In this document: one piece after another, positions 47,801 through 58,610 of the stretch
Layout of the letters: the number at the start of each line of letters is the position of its first letter
How positions within the stretch are numbered: the stretch's first letter is position 1
Assembly (NCBI GenBank): GCA_037126765.1
Contig: JBBCBC010000012.1
Location: 7,936,001-8,000,000 of the forward strand
Direction of reading: 5' to 3'
Source: Stenogyne calaminthoides
Lineage: Eukaryota > Streptophyta > Magnoliopsida > Lamiales > Lamiaceae
DNA: 64,000 nucleotides
Translations under genes and position numbers: made by a program
The notes under the pieces: model-generated
The model's database searches: none
What the model was told of the DNA's origin: nothing
Seen by the model: only the letters and a program-made list of their open reading frames with translations

Positions 47801-48147
47801 TTTAGGCAAAATTGATTAAAAAAAATCTTCTAGCCCAAAATTGGACAATAGACAAGTTATGAGACCAAAAGAACGTCCTTAACTCTATCTTTGACTATTA
47901 CCATTCGTCTATTAAACTTGCCGAGTTTTGATGTAGGTCGATGCATTTTTTAACAAGTGGAGGTGGATCGAAGGCTTGGAAAAATATAATTAATCGAGGA
48001 ATGCATAATGAGAGCAAAGTGCAGTTTTATTACGATGGGCAAGGATTCATTTCTGTGAAGCTCACAAAGAAGAATGGAAGAATCACATTTTATGATGTTT
48101 TTGGGAAACCTCTGCATTTTCTAAATCTAGGGGGCAAAAAACCGTAG
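44845..48147 (+). CDS. Purple acid phosphatase PAP-B
   Basis: Exons 44845-45039, 45214-45370, 46065-46172, 46272-46399, 47030-47158, 47461-47528, 47937-48147; all GT-AG; 996 nt, 331 aa. Internal exon lengths and phases equal those of PAP-A and PAP-C. Residues 1-25 are a signal peptide (L-M-C-L-L-L-M-C-F-T-L-L-A-V), and export or vacuolar delivery is expected. Ligands: D50, D83, Y86, N121, H215, H250, H252 all present. At the substrate pocket the histidine pair of PAP-A is Tyr-His (223-224). The N-Q-S site after GDWG is conserved. Introns 5 and 6 carry MITEs; introns 2 and 6 contain related CAAAATTGGACA-type repeats. The start is the Met directly before the hydrophobic segment. PAP-C follows 1.0 kb downstream in the same direction as a tandem pair. 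Confidence 0.93.
47196..47403. mobile_element. Short fold-back MITE in PAP-B intron 5 (family M, copy 3)
   Basis: GGTGCACCGTGCACTCATAG and TGCATTTTAGAACCATGCAA mirrored by GTTCCAAAATGCACTGTGAG and GTGTACGGTGCACC; same family as 12689 and 18390. Confidence 0.75.
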
Positions 48148-48768
48148 GAGCTATATGACCTTGGGTTATGACTTATGAGAGATTTCATCCGTTCTAAATT
48201 TATGTGAAAATTTATGTAATAAGGTAGTAATACCAAGTGCTTTTGCAAGTGATTTAAATGAGAAGTTATATTAAGATATGATAACAAGCAACACATATTT
48301 TTTATTGCACTTGTACCTTAGAGTCACTGCTCTCTATTTTATGTACCTTAGAGACATTTTCCTCAAATGTAAATTGTCTAGGGAATTATTTGTGTAGATA
48401 ATTATTTTATAGATTATTCTAAAAATTGGTAGACAAGTCGTAGACAATTCTCACTTTTTAATGACCAAATTGTTTTTGTAGAAAAATTTCATACCCATTT
48501 GAAAACTTTAGTAGACAATTCCCCTTTTTCTTGTAGTCAATTTTATCCCTATTTTATATTGGTGCAGGGCGTTTCTATTTTTTAAAAATTGACTCTCTAA
48601 ATTTATCATATTCAATTTTTCATCCAACGATCAACTATTGAGAATAACCCAACTTATTACTGCAAGAAAATGTAAAAAATAAATATTTATAAATATTTAA
48701 ACACCATCTTTTTAATTTTTTTATTTGGAATTAAGCTAGTCTTAAAAAGACATCCGAGCTGCTCATTC

Positions 48769-48835
48769 ATAGAAAATCCTAAGAACCAGAAGTTTGATTT
48801 AAGAATATGATGCCAAGAGACAAATATTAATTCTC
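48769..48835 (+). pseudogene. Relic of PAP exon 4
   Basis: AATCCTAAGAACCAGAAGTT and TGCCAAGAGACAA occur here with the same spacing as in PAP-B exon 4 (46326-46385). The reading is N-P-K-N-Q-K-F-D-L-R, then stop. No adjoining exons are recognisable. Most like PAP-B exon 4 and unlike PAP-C exon 4. Confidence 0.8.
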
Positions 48836-49071
48836 TAATAGTTATAATAAATGAGTCCTGATCTTGAATCCAACAGAGGGAAAAATAGAATCCCATCTCC
48901 TCATATCAAAATAAAATAGGATTGGAAATTCATGCATTTGAAAGTAAAAATGATGAATGCACAATTCCTAAATCTAAAAAACTATAAATTACTGTGGAAG
49001 TATTGAATAAAATTAAATTACCTAAATTAATAATGTATGATCCAATACTAATTCTATCCATTTTTCCATGT

Positions 49072-49080
49072 CTATATAAT
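49072..49080 (+). promoter_or_regulatory. PAP-C TATA box
   Basis: CTATATAAT about 70 bases before the PAP-C ATG, leaving a 5' leader of roughly 40 bases. Confidence 0.5.
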
Positions 49081-49148
49081 CATGTAAAGGAAAAGTGAGC
49101 AATCGCATCTAACATATTCTTGCATTTAGAACCATAAATTAACTCAAA

Positions 49149-52100
49149 ATGGCTAATACTGACAAATGTTGTATTCAAATTCTGCCTTTGTTGGTATCTT
49201 TTCTTTTTCTGAGCAATGTAGTAACAGCTTATTTCAAACAAATTCATCATCCAATCAGCCATAATGCTAGCACTGTTAACTTTTTGGCTTTGGGAGATTG
49301 GGGAAGAAAGGGAATGTTCAATCAATCTCTTGTTGCTCAAAGGGTAAAACTTTTTGCCCATTTTGTATAAAAATATATACATGTGTTTATAATGTTTAAT
49401 ATGATGAGATGAAATAATGTTTCAATTTAGGGCCTAAATTTTTTTTCCTATCAATTCAGGATCAGAAAAATTAGAAATTATTAGTCCGTAGGAGCCTGAA
49501 AAATAGAAACTATAAGTTTAAAAATCATATATTTTAAGATCGTGTTTAACATCTTATAATTCCTAATTATTCATATATATATTATATATATATATATATA
49601 ATTGTAATTCCAAAAAGAAAAATATATTATTTTCACGCAAGTGGAAAGAAAAGAAAGTAGCAATGAAAAAACTATAATGTACAGATGATAAGGATATAAA
49701 GTATAAGATTTCAATATGTCTTAATATTTATGTGTCCAAGAATTGATAATTACTATCTTCCGGATCCTAAATTGATGATTTTTTATTTTTGAAATTTTAA
49801 ATCGACATTAAAATTCTTTTAGGCTTTAAATCAATAGTTTTATTAACTTTCGTCTGAATTGACATTGTTCCTAGTTGTTACAATAATTTTATTACTTTCA
49901 AATGTGGGATGCAGATGGGAGAGATTGGAGCAAAGTTAGGCATCGACATGGTAGTCTCAACTGGTGATAATTTTTACAAAGATGGATTAACAGGAGTAAA
50001 TGATCTTGCTTTTACACAATCATTTACCAAAATATATACTGCAAGAAGCCTCCAGAAACCTTGGTATACAAGTAAGTTCTCTAGATCCATCAGTAGGATG
50101 AACACTATTCAGTAAAAATTGAAAAATCAAGTTAAATCGAATTAAAATAAAATTTTGGTTCGGTTAATTTGGCATTCGGTTCGATTTCGATTTTGAATTT
50201 TAGATTTTTTAGTTTTCGATTTCAATTTTTATGATAAAATTCCCGAGAAATTGAAAACAGAACCGAAATAATACATTATATATATATATAATCCTAACTC
50301 TAATTAATTTATTCATTTTTCTAACCGAAATAAAACACTATATATATCATATGTTGATTGTTAACTTATGTAGTAGTCTAGTATCATTGGACCTTGTGTT
50401 GTGTTATTTAATATTTGAATTTCTACGTAAAATTTGGACATGTGCCTTTAAAAATGGTTTTTTATAGTGTCAAATAATTTCGGTTATTTCGATTATTTTA
50501 TCGAAATCGAAAAATTCAATTTGGTTAAGTTCGATTATGTAGTCAAATGGTTTAGTTTTGGTTCATTATGGTAAATATTCCGGTTTTGCTATTTCGATTC
50601 TGTCCGATAACAAAATAATCGAATGCTCACCCCTATCCATCAATCTAATTGTTATGAATACTCATATAATTCATATTAATATGAAAGAAAATTCAAAATA
50701 GATGTAAGTTAATAAACATATTTATGAAAGAATTCATCTTATCTAAAAGTTTGAATTTGTAGAGAGATATAAATTAATTTGTTTATATGAATGGAGTTGC
50801 TTTCAGTCAGAGTCGAGCCCATGGCGTGGGCTCTGATACCATAAAAGATTCAACTCATCCAAAAAATTCGAACCTATGTAAAAGTATGAAACTAATTTTG
50901 TTTATATTATTTCTCAAATAATTTATTTTGTTTAAAAAATGTAGTTTTGGGAAACCATGATTATCATGGGGATGCAATGGCGCAACTGAGTCCGGTTCTG
51001 AAAAAGAGGGACCCAAGATGGAACTGCTACCGGTCTTACATTGTTCGAGCTGGTAACTTTTATTTTTCGCAGATACATTTATACGTTAATTGTATTGTAT
51101 AATTTAAGTTCATTTAAAATTAGTACTATAATTTATTTTATTAAATAGTATTAGTTAGTAAATATTATTCTCTTTGTCCCATTTTATTATTATTTAAATC
51201 TTTTTAAAAAATAAATCTTTTATCTCAAAAGTATAATTATTGTTTTGCACTAAAATCAATGAAAATTAAATACGGCATTCCAATTTTGCCATTCTACTTA
51301 TATTTTTTTGATAATATGCATTAATAAATAAATTTGTACATTTTTTTATTAAATATCATTGTTATGAATACGCACTATCACCGTTTAAAAAATCAAACAT
51401 TTTCTTTTAAAAAATGATAGTGTGTATGCATAACAACAACTAAAAAAAGAGAGTCCATATGAATTAGTGTTTACAAAAAACCTACTCTATATTTATTTTT
51501 ATATATTTATTGTTATTTACTCATTTTCTTAAACTGTGAGAAATATCTTTAAAAGACAACTAAAATGAAACTGAGGTAGTAATTGTTTTCATTGAATATT
51601 ATTAATTATTTTTCATGAACATTATTTGTTGTTTCTTACAATGAATTCGAGTTTAGTTTTCTTGATTTTTCGTAAATTTTAACATATAAATTGAGCACCG
51701 TTTACAGGGATACTGGACATTTTCTTCATCGACACAAATCTGTTCGTTAATAAGTATTTTATTAAAACACAAAAAACCAACTTCAACTGGACAGGCGTGT
51801 TGCCCCGAAACCAATACCTTTCGACCCTCTTGCAGGTTAGTTTCAAAACCCTTGGACGTTATAAGTTTGTGACTCAATGTGATATTTATTTTGGGTTTTG
51901 AAAACCAAATTTTAGATATACAATATAAATGATTCCACGGGATATGATTTTGAAATCTATAAATTTACTATCATACTTTCCAAGTAGGTGGTAGATGATG
52001 ATAGTGTATTGAAAATTATATTTGAAAGAAAAAAAGTAATAAGTACTCCATCCGATCCTCAAATAACTCTTATTTTAAGAGAGGAAATTATTTTAGCTGT

Positions 52101-53044
52101 TTTTTCCCCATTTTTTCCTCTTTTACCCCTACCTCAATCCCACTAATATTCTTTCATAGGGCTAAAACCAAGAAATGTGAATTTAGTAAATAGTTATTCC
52201 AATAAGGCTATATTTATCATTCTATTGCCTTCTTAATTTCACCCTCAAATTATAAAACAAAAGATTTTTAGGATTGGATGTAGTATGTTATAGATAGAAT
52301 TTTATAATATATTAACTATTATACCAAAATCAAGATAAACAAACAAGAATTTTGATTTGTAATAAAGAAAACGTTTTTCATACATCAATCTGAATCTGCA
52401 TTTGTACTCTACAGAATTTGAAAATTGGCCTCAAGACATCAACGGCAACCTGGAAAATTGTCATTGGACATCACCCAATAAGAACCATTGGAAAACGAGG
52501 AGATACCATGGAACTCCAGAACACACTCTTGCCAATTCTAGAGGTATAGACATACATTTTCGACAAATACTTTTATACACCAGTCGCAACGTGCACTCAA
52601 GTAAATTTTTAAATACTATTAATTATCTAACTAAAAGGTAGTATTAATTTTTTTCACTTAATAATTTTTTTTTCCAGGCAAACAAGGTTCCCATCTACAT
52701 AAATGGACACGATCACTGCCTAGAACACATCAACAATACCGGAGTGTAAATAATCTGACCAAAAGACATTTTTTTGTGTTTATCTATCCGTTTATTGTTG
52801 TACATATGAAAAATTAGAACCCCTTTTTTTTTGCAGGCCAATAGAATTCTTGACAAGTGGAGGAGGGTCAAAGGCATGGGGTAATACTTTTAATAAAGAT
52901 GGACATAAGAACAACTTGAAGTTCTACCATGACGGACAAGGTTTTATATCAGTTCAACTTTCAAGAATCGAAGCAAATGTAACTTTTTATGATGTTTCTG
53001 GCGCAAATGTGCATAGTTTTACGCTAAAGAAAAGTGATAATTAG
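49149..53044 (+). CDS. Purple acid phosphatase PAP-C, altered substrate pocket
   Basis: Exons 49149-49343, 49915-50071, 50945-51052, 51708-51835, 52415-52543, 52678-52745, 52837-53044; all GT-AG; 993 nt, 330 aa. Residues 1-27 form a signal peptide (I-L-P-L-L-V-S-F-L-F-L). Metal ligands D50, D83, Y86, N121, H215, H250 and H252 are all present, so metal binding should persist. The His-His pair next to the fourth motif (positions 223-224) is Lys-Arg, and exon 5 is the most divergent exon (G-K-R-G-D-T-M-E-L-Q-N-T). By homology with kidney-bean PAP, this pair contacts the substrate phosphate, so specificity or rate may differ. Introns hold Stowaway-like pieces (52046-52283, 51168-51580). No frame damage, so it is probably still functional. 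Confidence 0.92.
52046..52283. mobile_element. Stowaway-like MITE in PAP-C intron 4
   Basis: CTCCATCCGATCCTCAAATA at left, mirrored by AGGATTGGATGTAG at right, next to TA. Confidence 0.6.
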
Positions 53045-53479
53045 ATCACCGGGCACATTTATGATTTAATCTGTAATAACAACGTATTAGAGCATTGTAA
53101 TAACCGTTGGTATTCATGGGTGAAAACCAGGGACAGAGCCTGTAAAAGGACCCAATTAATATTAATATAATAAAGGGTAATTCTTAGTGAATGAGTTACG
53201 CCTGAAAGAAAAAAAACTACTTTTAGACTTGGTGAGCTTGATTGAGGCGGATCCTTAGTGGACTTGATTGAGGACAAAAAACTTTTTAATGATTACGCCT
53301 ACTAGGTAGAATCTGCCCATTTAGTACCTCCCTATAATAAAAATGAAAAAATATCAAAATTTTTTTCATTATAGTATAGTCCAAACATCTCAATTTATTA
53401 ATATCAAAATTTATAAAATATAATAAATGCTTTTTATATATAAATGTTTAAGATCTTGAATGGTTTGTGATAGATTGCC
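53045..53479. other. 3' flank of PAP-C, no gene seen
   Basis: AT-rich, with two CTTGATTGAGG copies (53228-53275). No protein-like frame. Confidence 0.5.
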
Positions 53480-54119
53480 CCCGATCCAAGTGTACCAGCA
53501 CAAGAAGAAGAGGAGTGGAGTTTAATGATTTTAGTATTTTAATTAGTCTATCTTTAGTTATTGAATTTACCGTTAATTACTTTGGGTTAATTAGTCTGGC
53601 CTTTTTCATGGGCCGATTTCGGGAGAACTATTTATATTCAGATTAACCCTAATTATGTTTTTATCGAGATTATTATTTTCTACAGCCAACGGCTTGTGGC
53701 ACAGTTTCACTCTGTGGATCCTCATCTCCTGGATTGGTTTTGTGTTTGATTGTTTTTACTTGCCCAACTCTTGTACACTCTATCAATTTAGTCTAACCTA
53801 CTAGACTTTTTTCTCCATGAACAACACCCGATCAATATCCGAGAAAGAGCAACTGGACTCTGTAGAGAAAAGTTTGGGCAAATTGCAGTTGGCCCTTACT
53901 GAACAGTCCGTCGCGCTGCTTGAACACTCCAAAAAAATTGACCAGTTCGTCGCGAAAATTCTGGCTAGCTTGGATGGGGTGGGTTCTTCCGGTTCCAAGC
54001 CAGAATCGAAGCAGGTGGGCGATTCCTTCATGGCCGATGCACGTGCCCTACACACGCCCTTTCCTGAACTATCCACTTGATGGAACACGCCGGTGAGGGC
54101 GGTCTGTCACCAGGATCGT
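53480..54119 (+). pseudogene. Gypsy-like gag start with upstream leader
   Basis: ATG at 53817 opens an 87-codon frame (stop at 54078-54080): M-N-N-T-R-S-I-S-E-K-E-Q-L, followed by a heptad-like stretch (V-E-K-S-L-G-K-L-Q-L-A-L). M-x-N-T-R-S plus a coiled coil is a common start of plant Ty3/gypsy Gag. The rest of gag is missing; E3's LTR begins at about 54120. The upstream 340 bases look like a leader or LTR end (TATTTATA near 53630), but I find no primer site. Confidence 0.5.
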
Positions 54120-55326
54120 TGACGGATACCAAACGTACACGTAACAAATATAAAACCTAAATGTACGTCTAAAGCAAAGTTTAATTTGTTACCCTTGAAG
54201 ATCGAGGCATTGATTCCACTACAGATCTTCTAGTATGTCTCCCAACCTCGTTCGAATACCGAGTGGACAACAATCTATCGAACGTGGAGAAGGTGTCTGT
54301 TGTTTCGTCTCCTCAAAGCCTAGTTCACCGGCTGCTGCGTTTTCAATTTCGCGTACTAGCCCTTTGAGACAAATACATGGTTCCTTTATATATACTTCAT
54401 AGGTTTCATGGGTCAAACTAGCGATCCATTAGAAGGTATAGGGTTTGGGCTTCTTACGGACCCAAATACTCTTATGTTCAACCCAGAACATTATTTGGCC
54501 CGAGAACATTAATTCATTCCACTAGAGAATTAATGTTGCACTCCCGTCCTATCCCAAACTGAATCAGGGCTTCTATTAGACTTTATGATTCCCCGTGTTA
54601 AAGATATCGCACGTCCATTAATTATTAAAGCTTCTGACTGCTTTAATTAATTAATGTCTATTATTCCTTGAGTAGTACCACTCAACCTTGTTGTCGTACG
54701 GATTAAATCCACCTGCAGGGTTTAATACGACAATCCTTTATGAGTTTCCTCAAGAGGACGTCATCATACTGGATGTCCAGGACACGGTGCCCTAATGCCA
54801 ATAAATAGACATCATGTTATCGATGTCACTACCCAAAATACGGAGTATGAAGAATCTACCAAGATTCTCACCCGTGGTAAATCAAAGTAGTGAACAAGCA
54901 CCCCACATATCTAAATGTCACACTTAGGGTTAAGAATTATAAAACTCACCAAGATATCTAGTTCTTCATAACAGTCTGAATAGAAGAACATGTCTTATAT
55001 GTGACCCATTCAATACGACACATCGCACTAGTATAAACTAATGGTCAAGACAAGTCACCAACAAGTTTATACTACAACTTAAACCAATAGTTATGTACAG
55101 AACTATCTCAGTTGTTAATAATGTTTATATCTTACAAGGAACTTGACAATGTGATCTTCTGTGTGACTACAAACCACCACATTGTCTACAATATAAGATA
55201 AGCAGACATACAAGCAATTTCTAAGAATGCAATAATGTGAAAAACCCATTTATTTCAGACAATAAGGAAATCAAATATACATCCACAAAAGCCCACTAAA
55301 AGTTTGCTTTACGATATACACCAACA
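54120..55326 (-). repeat. E3 3' LTR (minus strand)
   Basis: About 1207 bp; minus strand begins TGTTGGTGTATATCG directly after the polypurine tract and probably ends GGTATCCGTCA at 54120. Different from the E1/E2/E4 LTR. The outer limit is inferred without a partner LTR. Confidence 0.75.
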
Positions 55327-55396
55327 ATCTCCCATTTATACTAAAGCTAAACTTTTAGTATACACATAAAGCCATAACAATTCTCCCACTTATACT
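55327..55396 (-). other. E3 polypurine tract region
   Basis: Minus strand AGTATAAATGGGAGAT abuts the LTR; a second AGTATAAGTGGGAGAAT lies just after the pol stop (55396-55398), the same duplicated layout as in E1, E2 and E4. Confidence 0.7.
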
Positions 55397-57079
55397 TAAA
55401 GTTTAGCTGTAATACATCGTAAACCAAGACCCTCTACATGTTTCTCAAAGACTTTTATCGCCAGAGTCTTTGTGAAAGGATCAACCAGGTTGTTCAATGA
55501 TGCAATCTTAGCCACAGCCACGTCTCCTCGATTTACGATATCTCGTATAATGTTTACTTCCACTCTATGTGTTTACTCACTTTGTGGGCTCTAGATTCTT
55601 TTGAGTTTGCCACTGCACCCTCATTATCATAATAAATAATGATACACCTAGGCATACTCTGAGAAACCCCTAAGTCCAGTAAGAAACTACGTAGCCAGAT
55701 AACATCCTTAGCAGCCTCTGAGGCAGCTACGTACTCGGCTGCTATAGTGGAGTCCGCAATGTATTTCTGCTTTTCACTTCTCCAAGATATGGCTCCACCT
55801 CCCAGTATAAACACATAACCCGAGGTAGACTTCCATTCATCTTGATTAGCTTGGAAATCTGAATCGGTATAACCTAAAGGAATCATACAGTCTGACTTGT
55901 ATACCAGCACATAATTCGAGTCCTTTTCAAATACTTAAGAATGTGCTTGACAGGAATCCAATGTCCTTGACCAGGGTTAGACTGATATCTTGCTACCATG
56001 CCGACTGCATAGCAAATATCAGGCCTCGTACACAGCATTACATACATAAGACATCCTATAGCTGAGGCATAAGGAACCTTAGCCATCTCCTCTATCTCCT
56101 TCTGTGTCTTAGGACACATATCCTTAGATAGGGGAACTTCATGTCTGAAAGGTAGTAAGCCTTTCTTGGAGTTTTGCATGTTAAAACGAGCAATCACAGC
56201 ATCAATGTAAAACGCTTGAGATAAACACAACATTCTCTTTTTCCAATCACGAATAACCTTAATACCAAGAATGTACGATGCTTCTCCCATATCATTCATT
56301 TGAAACTGTTCTGAAAGCCACACCTTTACGTCTGATAATACTTTCACATTGTTACCAATAAGAAGAATATCATCTACGTACAATACTAAGAATACCACTA
56401 CATCTCCATTACTCTTCTTGTACACACAACTTTAATTTTGACATTGTTCAAATTCAAAAGATTTGATCACCTCATCAAAACGAATGTTCCAAGACCTGGA
56501 AGCTTGCTTTAGCCCATAAAGAGACTTTTTTCAGCTTCCAGACTAGATGCTCTTGGCCTTTCTTCACATAACCCCGGGTTGTTGCATATAGATGTCCTTA
56601 TCCAAGTTTCCATTAATGAAAGTTGTCTTGACATCCATTTGTCAAATCTCATAGTTCATGTGATTAGCTATGGATAAGAGAATCCAGATCAACTTTAGCA
56701 TGGCTACTGGTGAAAAGGTCTCGTCATAGTCGATTCCTTCTTTCTGGGTAAAACCATTTGCCACCAACCGTGCCTTAAAAGTAATAATCTGCCCATCAGA
56801 TCCTCTCTTACGTCTGTAGACCCACTTACACCCAATGGCTTTCTTGTCATGGGAAAGTTCACTTAGGTCATACACTTCCATAACATCCATATATTCAATC
56901 TCTGAATCCATAGATTTGTGCCAAGACTCTTCATCTTTATCTTGAATTGCCTCTTTGTAAGTCCAGGGATCATTATCATCATGTTCATCGTTTGGAATCA
57001 AGTCCGCAGACTCTCCCACAAATATGAAACGATCAGGTTGACGAACAACCCTCCCACTATGACGAGACAATGCATACAA
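55396..57079 (-). pseudogene. E3 reverse transcriptase and RNase H
   Basis: Minus strand. 57079-56642 holds the RT start (I-G-C-K-W-V-Y, K-A-R-L-V-A-N-G-F, F-S-P-V-A-M-L) and ends at a TGA where relatives have Trp. 56425-55883 carries the catalytic Y-V-D-D-I-L-L-I-G-N. 55910-55554 is RNase H with the acidic residues of Y-T-D-S-D-F, A-E-Y-V-A and Y-Y-D-N all present. The end (L-I-L-S... then stop at 55396) needs frameshifts. It is a different copia subfamily from E1, E2 and E4, recognisable by its own LTR and residues. Not functional as a whole. Confidence 0.9.
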
Positions 57080-57196
57080 GGGTTCATCAGAGTAACCACA
57101 TTGTGCAGTCTCTTGTGGTATTCCTCTTGCACACTCGGTGTGCCATTGTCTCCCCTCAACTCATTAAAATGATCTCACTATTGGGCTTATGCTCAT

Positions 57197-58140
57197 TCAT
57201 ATAGTCTTCTCTAAAATTCGGGCATTGGTACTCACCATCACCCTCTGATCGTTAGGACTATAAAAATAGCCACCTCTCGTTCCCTTAGGGTATCCTACAA
57301 ACAGTCTTACTTCAGTTCTAGGTACCAACTTATCAACTTCCTTATTCAACACATGTGATGGACAACCCCAAATCCGAATGTGGTTTAGACTAGGCTTTCG
57401 CCTGGACCACAATTCAATTGGAGTTTTTGGAACCGCTTTAGAAGGTACGTAATTTTGAAGGTACGCCGTCGTTTCCAAGGCATATCCCCAAAAGGAGGTA
57501 GGTAATGAAGCATAACTCGTCATCTATCTTACCATATCCAATATAGTCCTATTCCTTCTCTCTCGTACACGCCCATTACATTTGGGGAGTACGGTGCGGT
57601 GGTGGGATGTAATCTGTTCTCTAATAAGTGTTATGCAGATTCATTCTTTGAATTATTAGCCACCACGATCGGATCGTAGTGACTTGATCGTTTTTCCTAT
57701 GATTCTCTGCTTGAGCCTTAAATTCTTTGAATTTCTCAAAGGTCTCAGATTTATGCTTCATAAGGAAAATATAACCGTACCTTGAGTAATCATCAATAAA
57801 AGTGGCAAAATACTCATAACCTCCTCTTGATTGGGTTGACATTGGACCACATACATATGTGTGAACGATCTCTAACACTTCTTTGGCTCTAATTCCCCTT
57901 GGCTCCAAATGCCCTCTTGGTCATTTTACCCTCCAAACATGATTCGCAGGTTGGAATTGGTTCAACTTGGAGAAACTCCAGTGAACCATCTTTCACCAAC
58001 CTTTGGATCCTCTTTGGATTTATATGTCCCAATCTTAGATGCCATAGAAGTGTCTCGTTCACGTCTGATGAACGTTTTCTTTTCTCGGAAACAATTGATG
58101 TGTTATAGGATGCATTTAAGTGAGTGGTGTGCACGATTAA
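57197..58140 (-). pseudogene. E3 integrase, chimeric
   Basis: Minus strand. 58134-57889 (zinc domain, H-L-R-L-G-H ... C-E-S-C) and 57908-57660 (V-H-T-Y-V-C-G-P, F-I-D-D-Y-S-R-Y-G-Y) are nearly the E2/E4 sequence. From about 57650 the sequence turns into another subfamily: 57523-57197 has F-W-G-Y-A-L-E-T, R-I-W-G-C-P and R-L-F-V-G-Y-P-K-G-T. The first catalytic Asp context reads T-Y instead of T-D, so the Asp is lost. The switch point coincides with the edge of the palindrome. Confidence 0.85.
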
Positions 58141-58268
58141 TTGTATAGAGATTATTCAGCAACGTTCCATGACAGATAAATGTATCAAAAAGAGAAATGG
58201 TAACAACTTTATTAAAAGTAAGAGAATATCCATCAAGAAAAAGTTTAGAAACTGAAATTAAATTCTTT

Positions 58269-58610
58269 CTAAATTTTGGAACGTAAAGAACATCTCTTAA
58301 AATTAAAACTCATCTTCAAAAAGGCAGGTGCACTTCTCCCATTTGCTTGTTTTTGCCACTCTCGTAGCATCGCCCCCGGTGTGATGAGGATCTCACTCCC
58401 ACTAAGTTGCGGGTCCGCTTGAACCCCCTGTAAAGTGAAACAAACATGATCGATGGATCCGTATCCACCACCCATAAATGGGAGGCATCTGTTTGCTAAG
58501 AAAGTTTCAACAACTAGTGCGTGAGAATTACCTTTCTTTCCATTCCTTTTGGGATTGGAATAGGTGACCTCAAGACGGTATTTCTTCCTAAAATCTCCCA
58601 AGAAAAATCA
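58269..58610 (-). pseudogene. Gag tail and protease remnant, left palindrome arm
   Basis: Minus strand. C-terminal gag (S-N-P-K-R-N-G-K-K-G-N-S-H-A-L-V-V-E-T), then a protease-like stretch in which the active-site region reads G-G-G-Y-G-S-I-D-H-V-C-F-T-L after a frameshift. Single-copy GATGCTACGAGAGTGG, without the 26-bp expansion of E1/E2. It abuts the inverted leader at about 58610. Confidence 0.8.

Larger units (their letters stand above)
48148..49148. other. PAP-B/PAP-C spacer
   Basis: AT-rich, with short inverted words GACAATTC and CTACAAATTG-like around 48370-48550 and the PAP exon relic at 48769-48835. The PAP-C TATA box is near its right end. Confidence 0.6.

Noticed and set aside
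56918..57172. Plus-strand open frame
   Set aside because: Antisense shadow of E3 pol.
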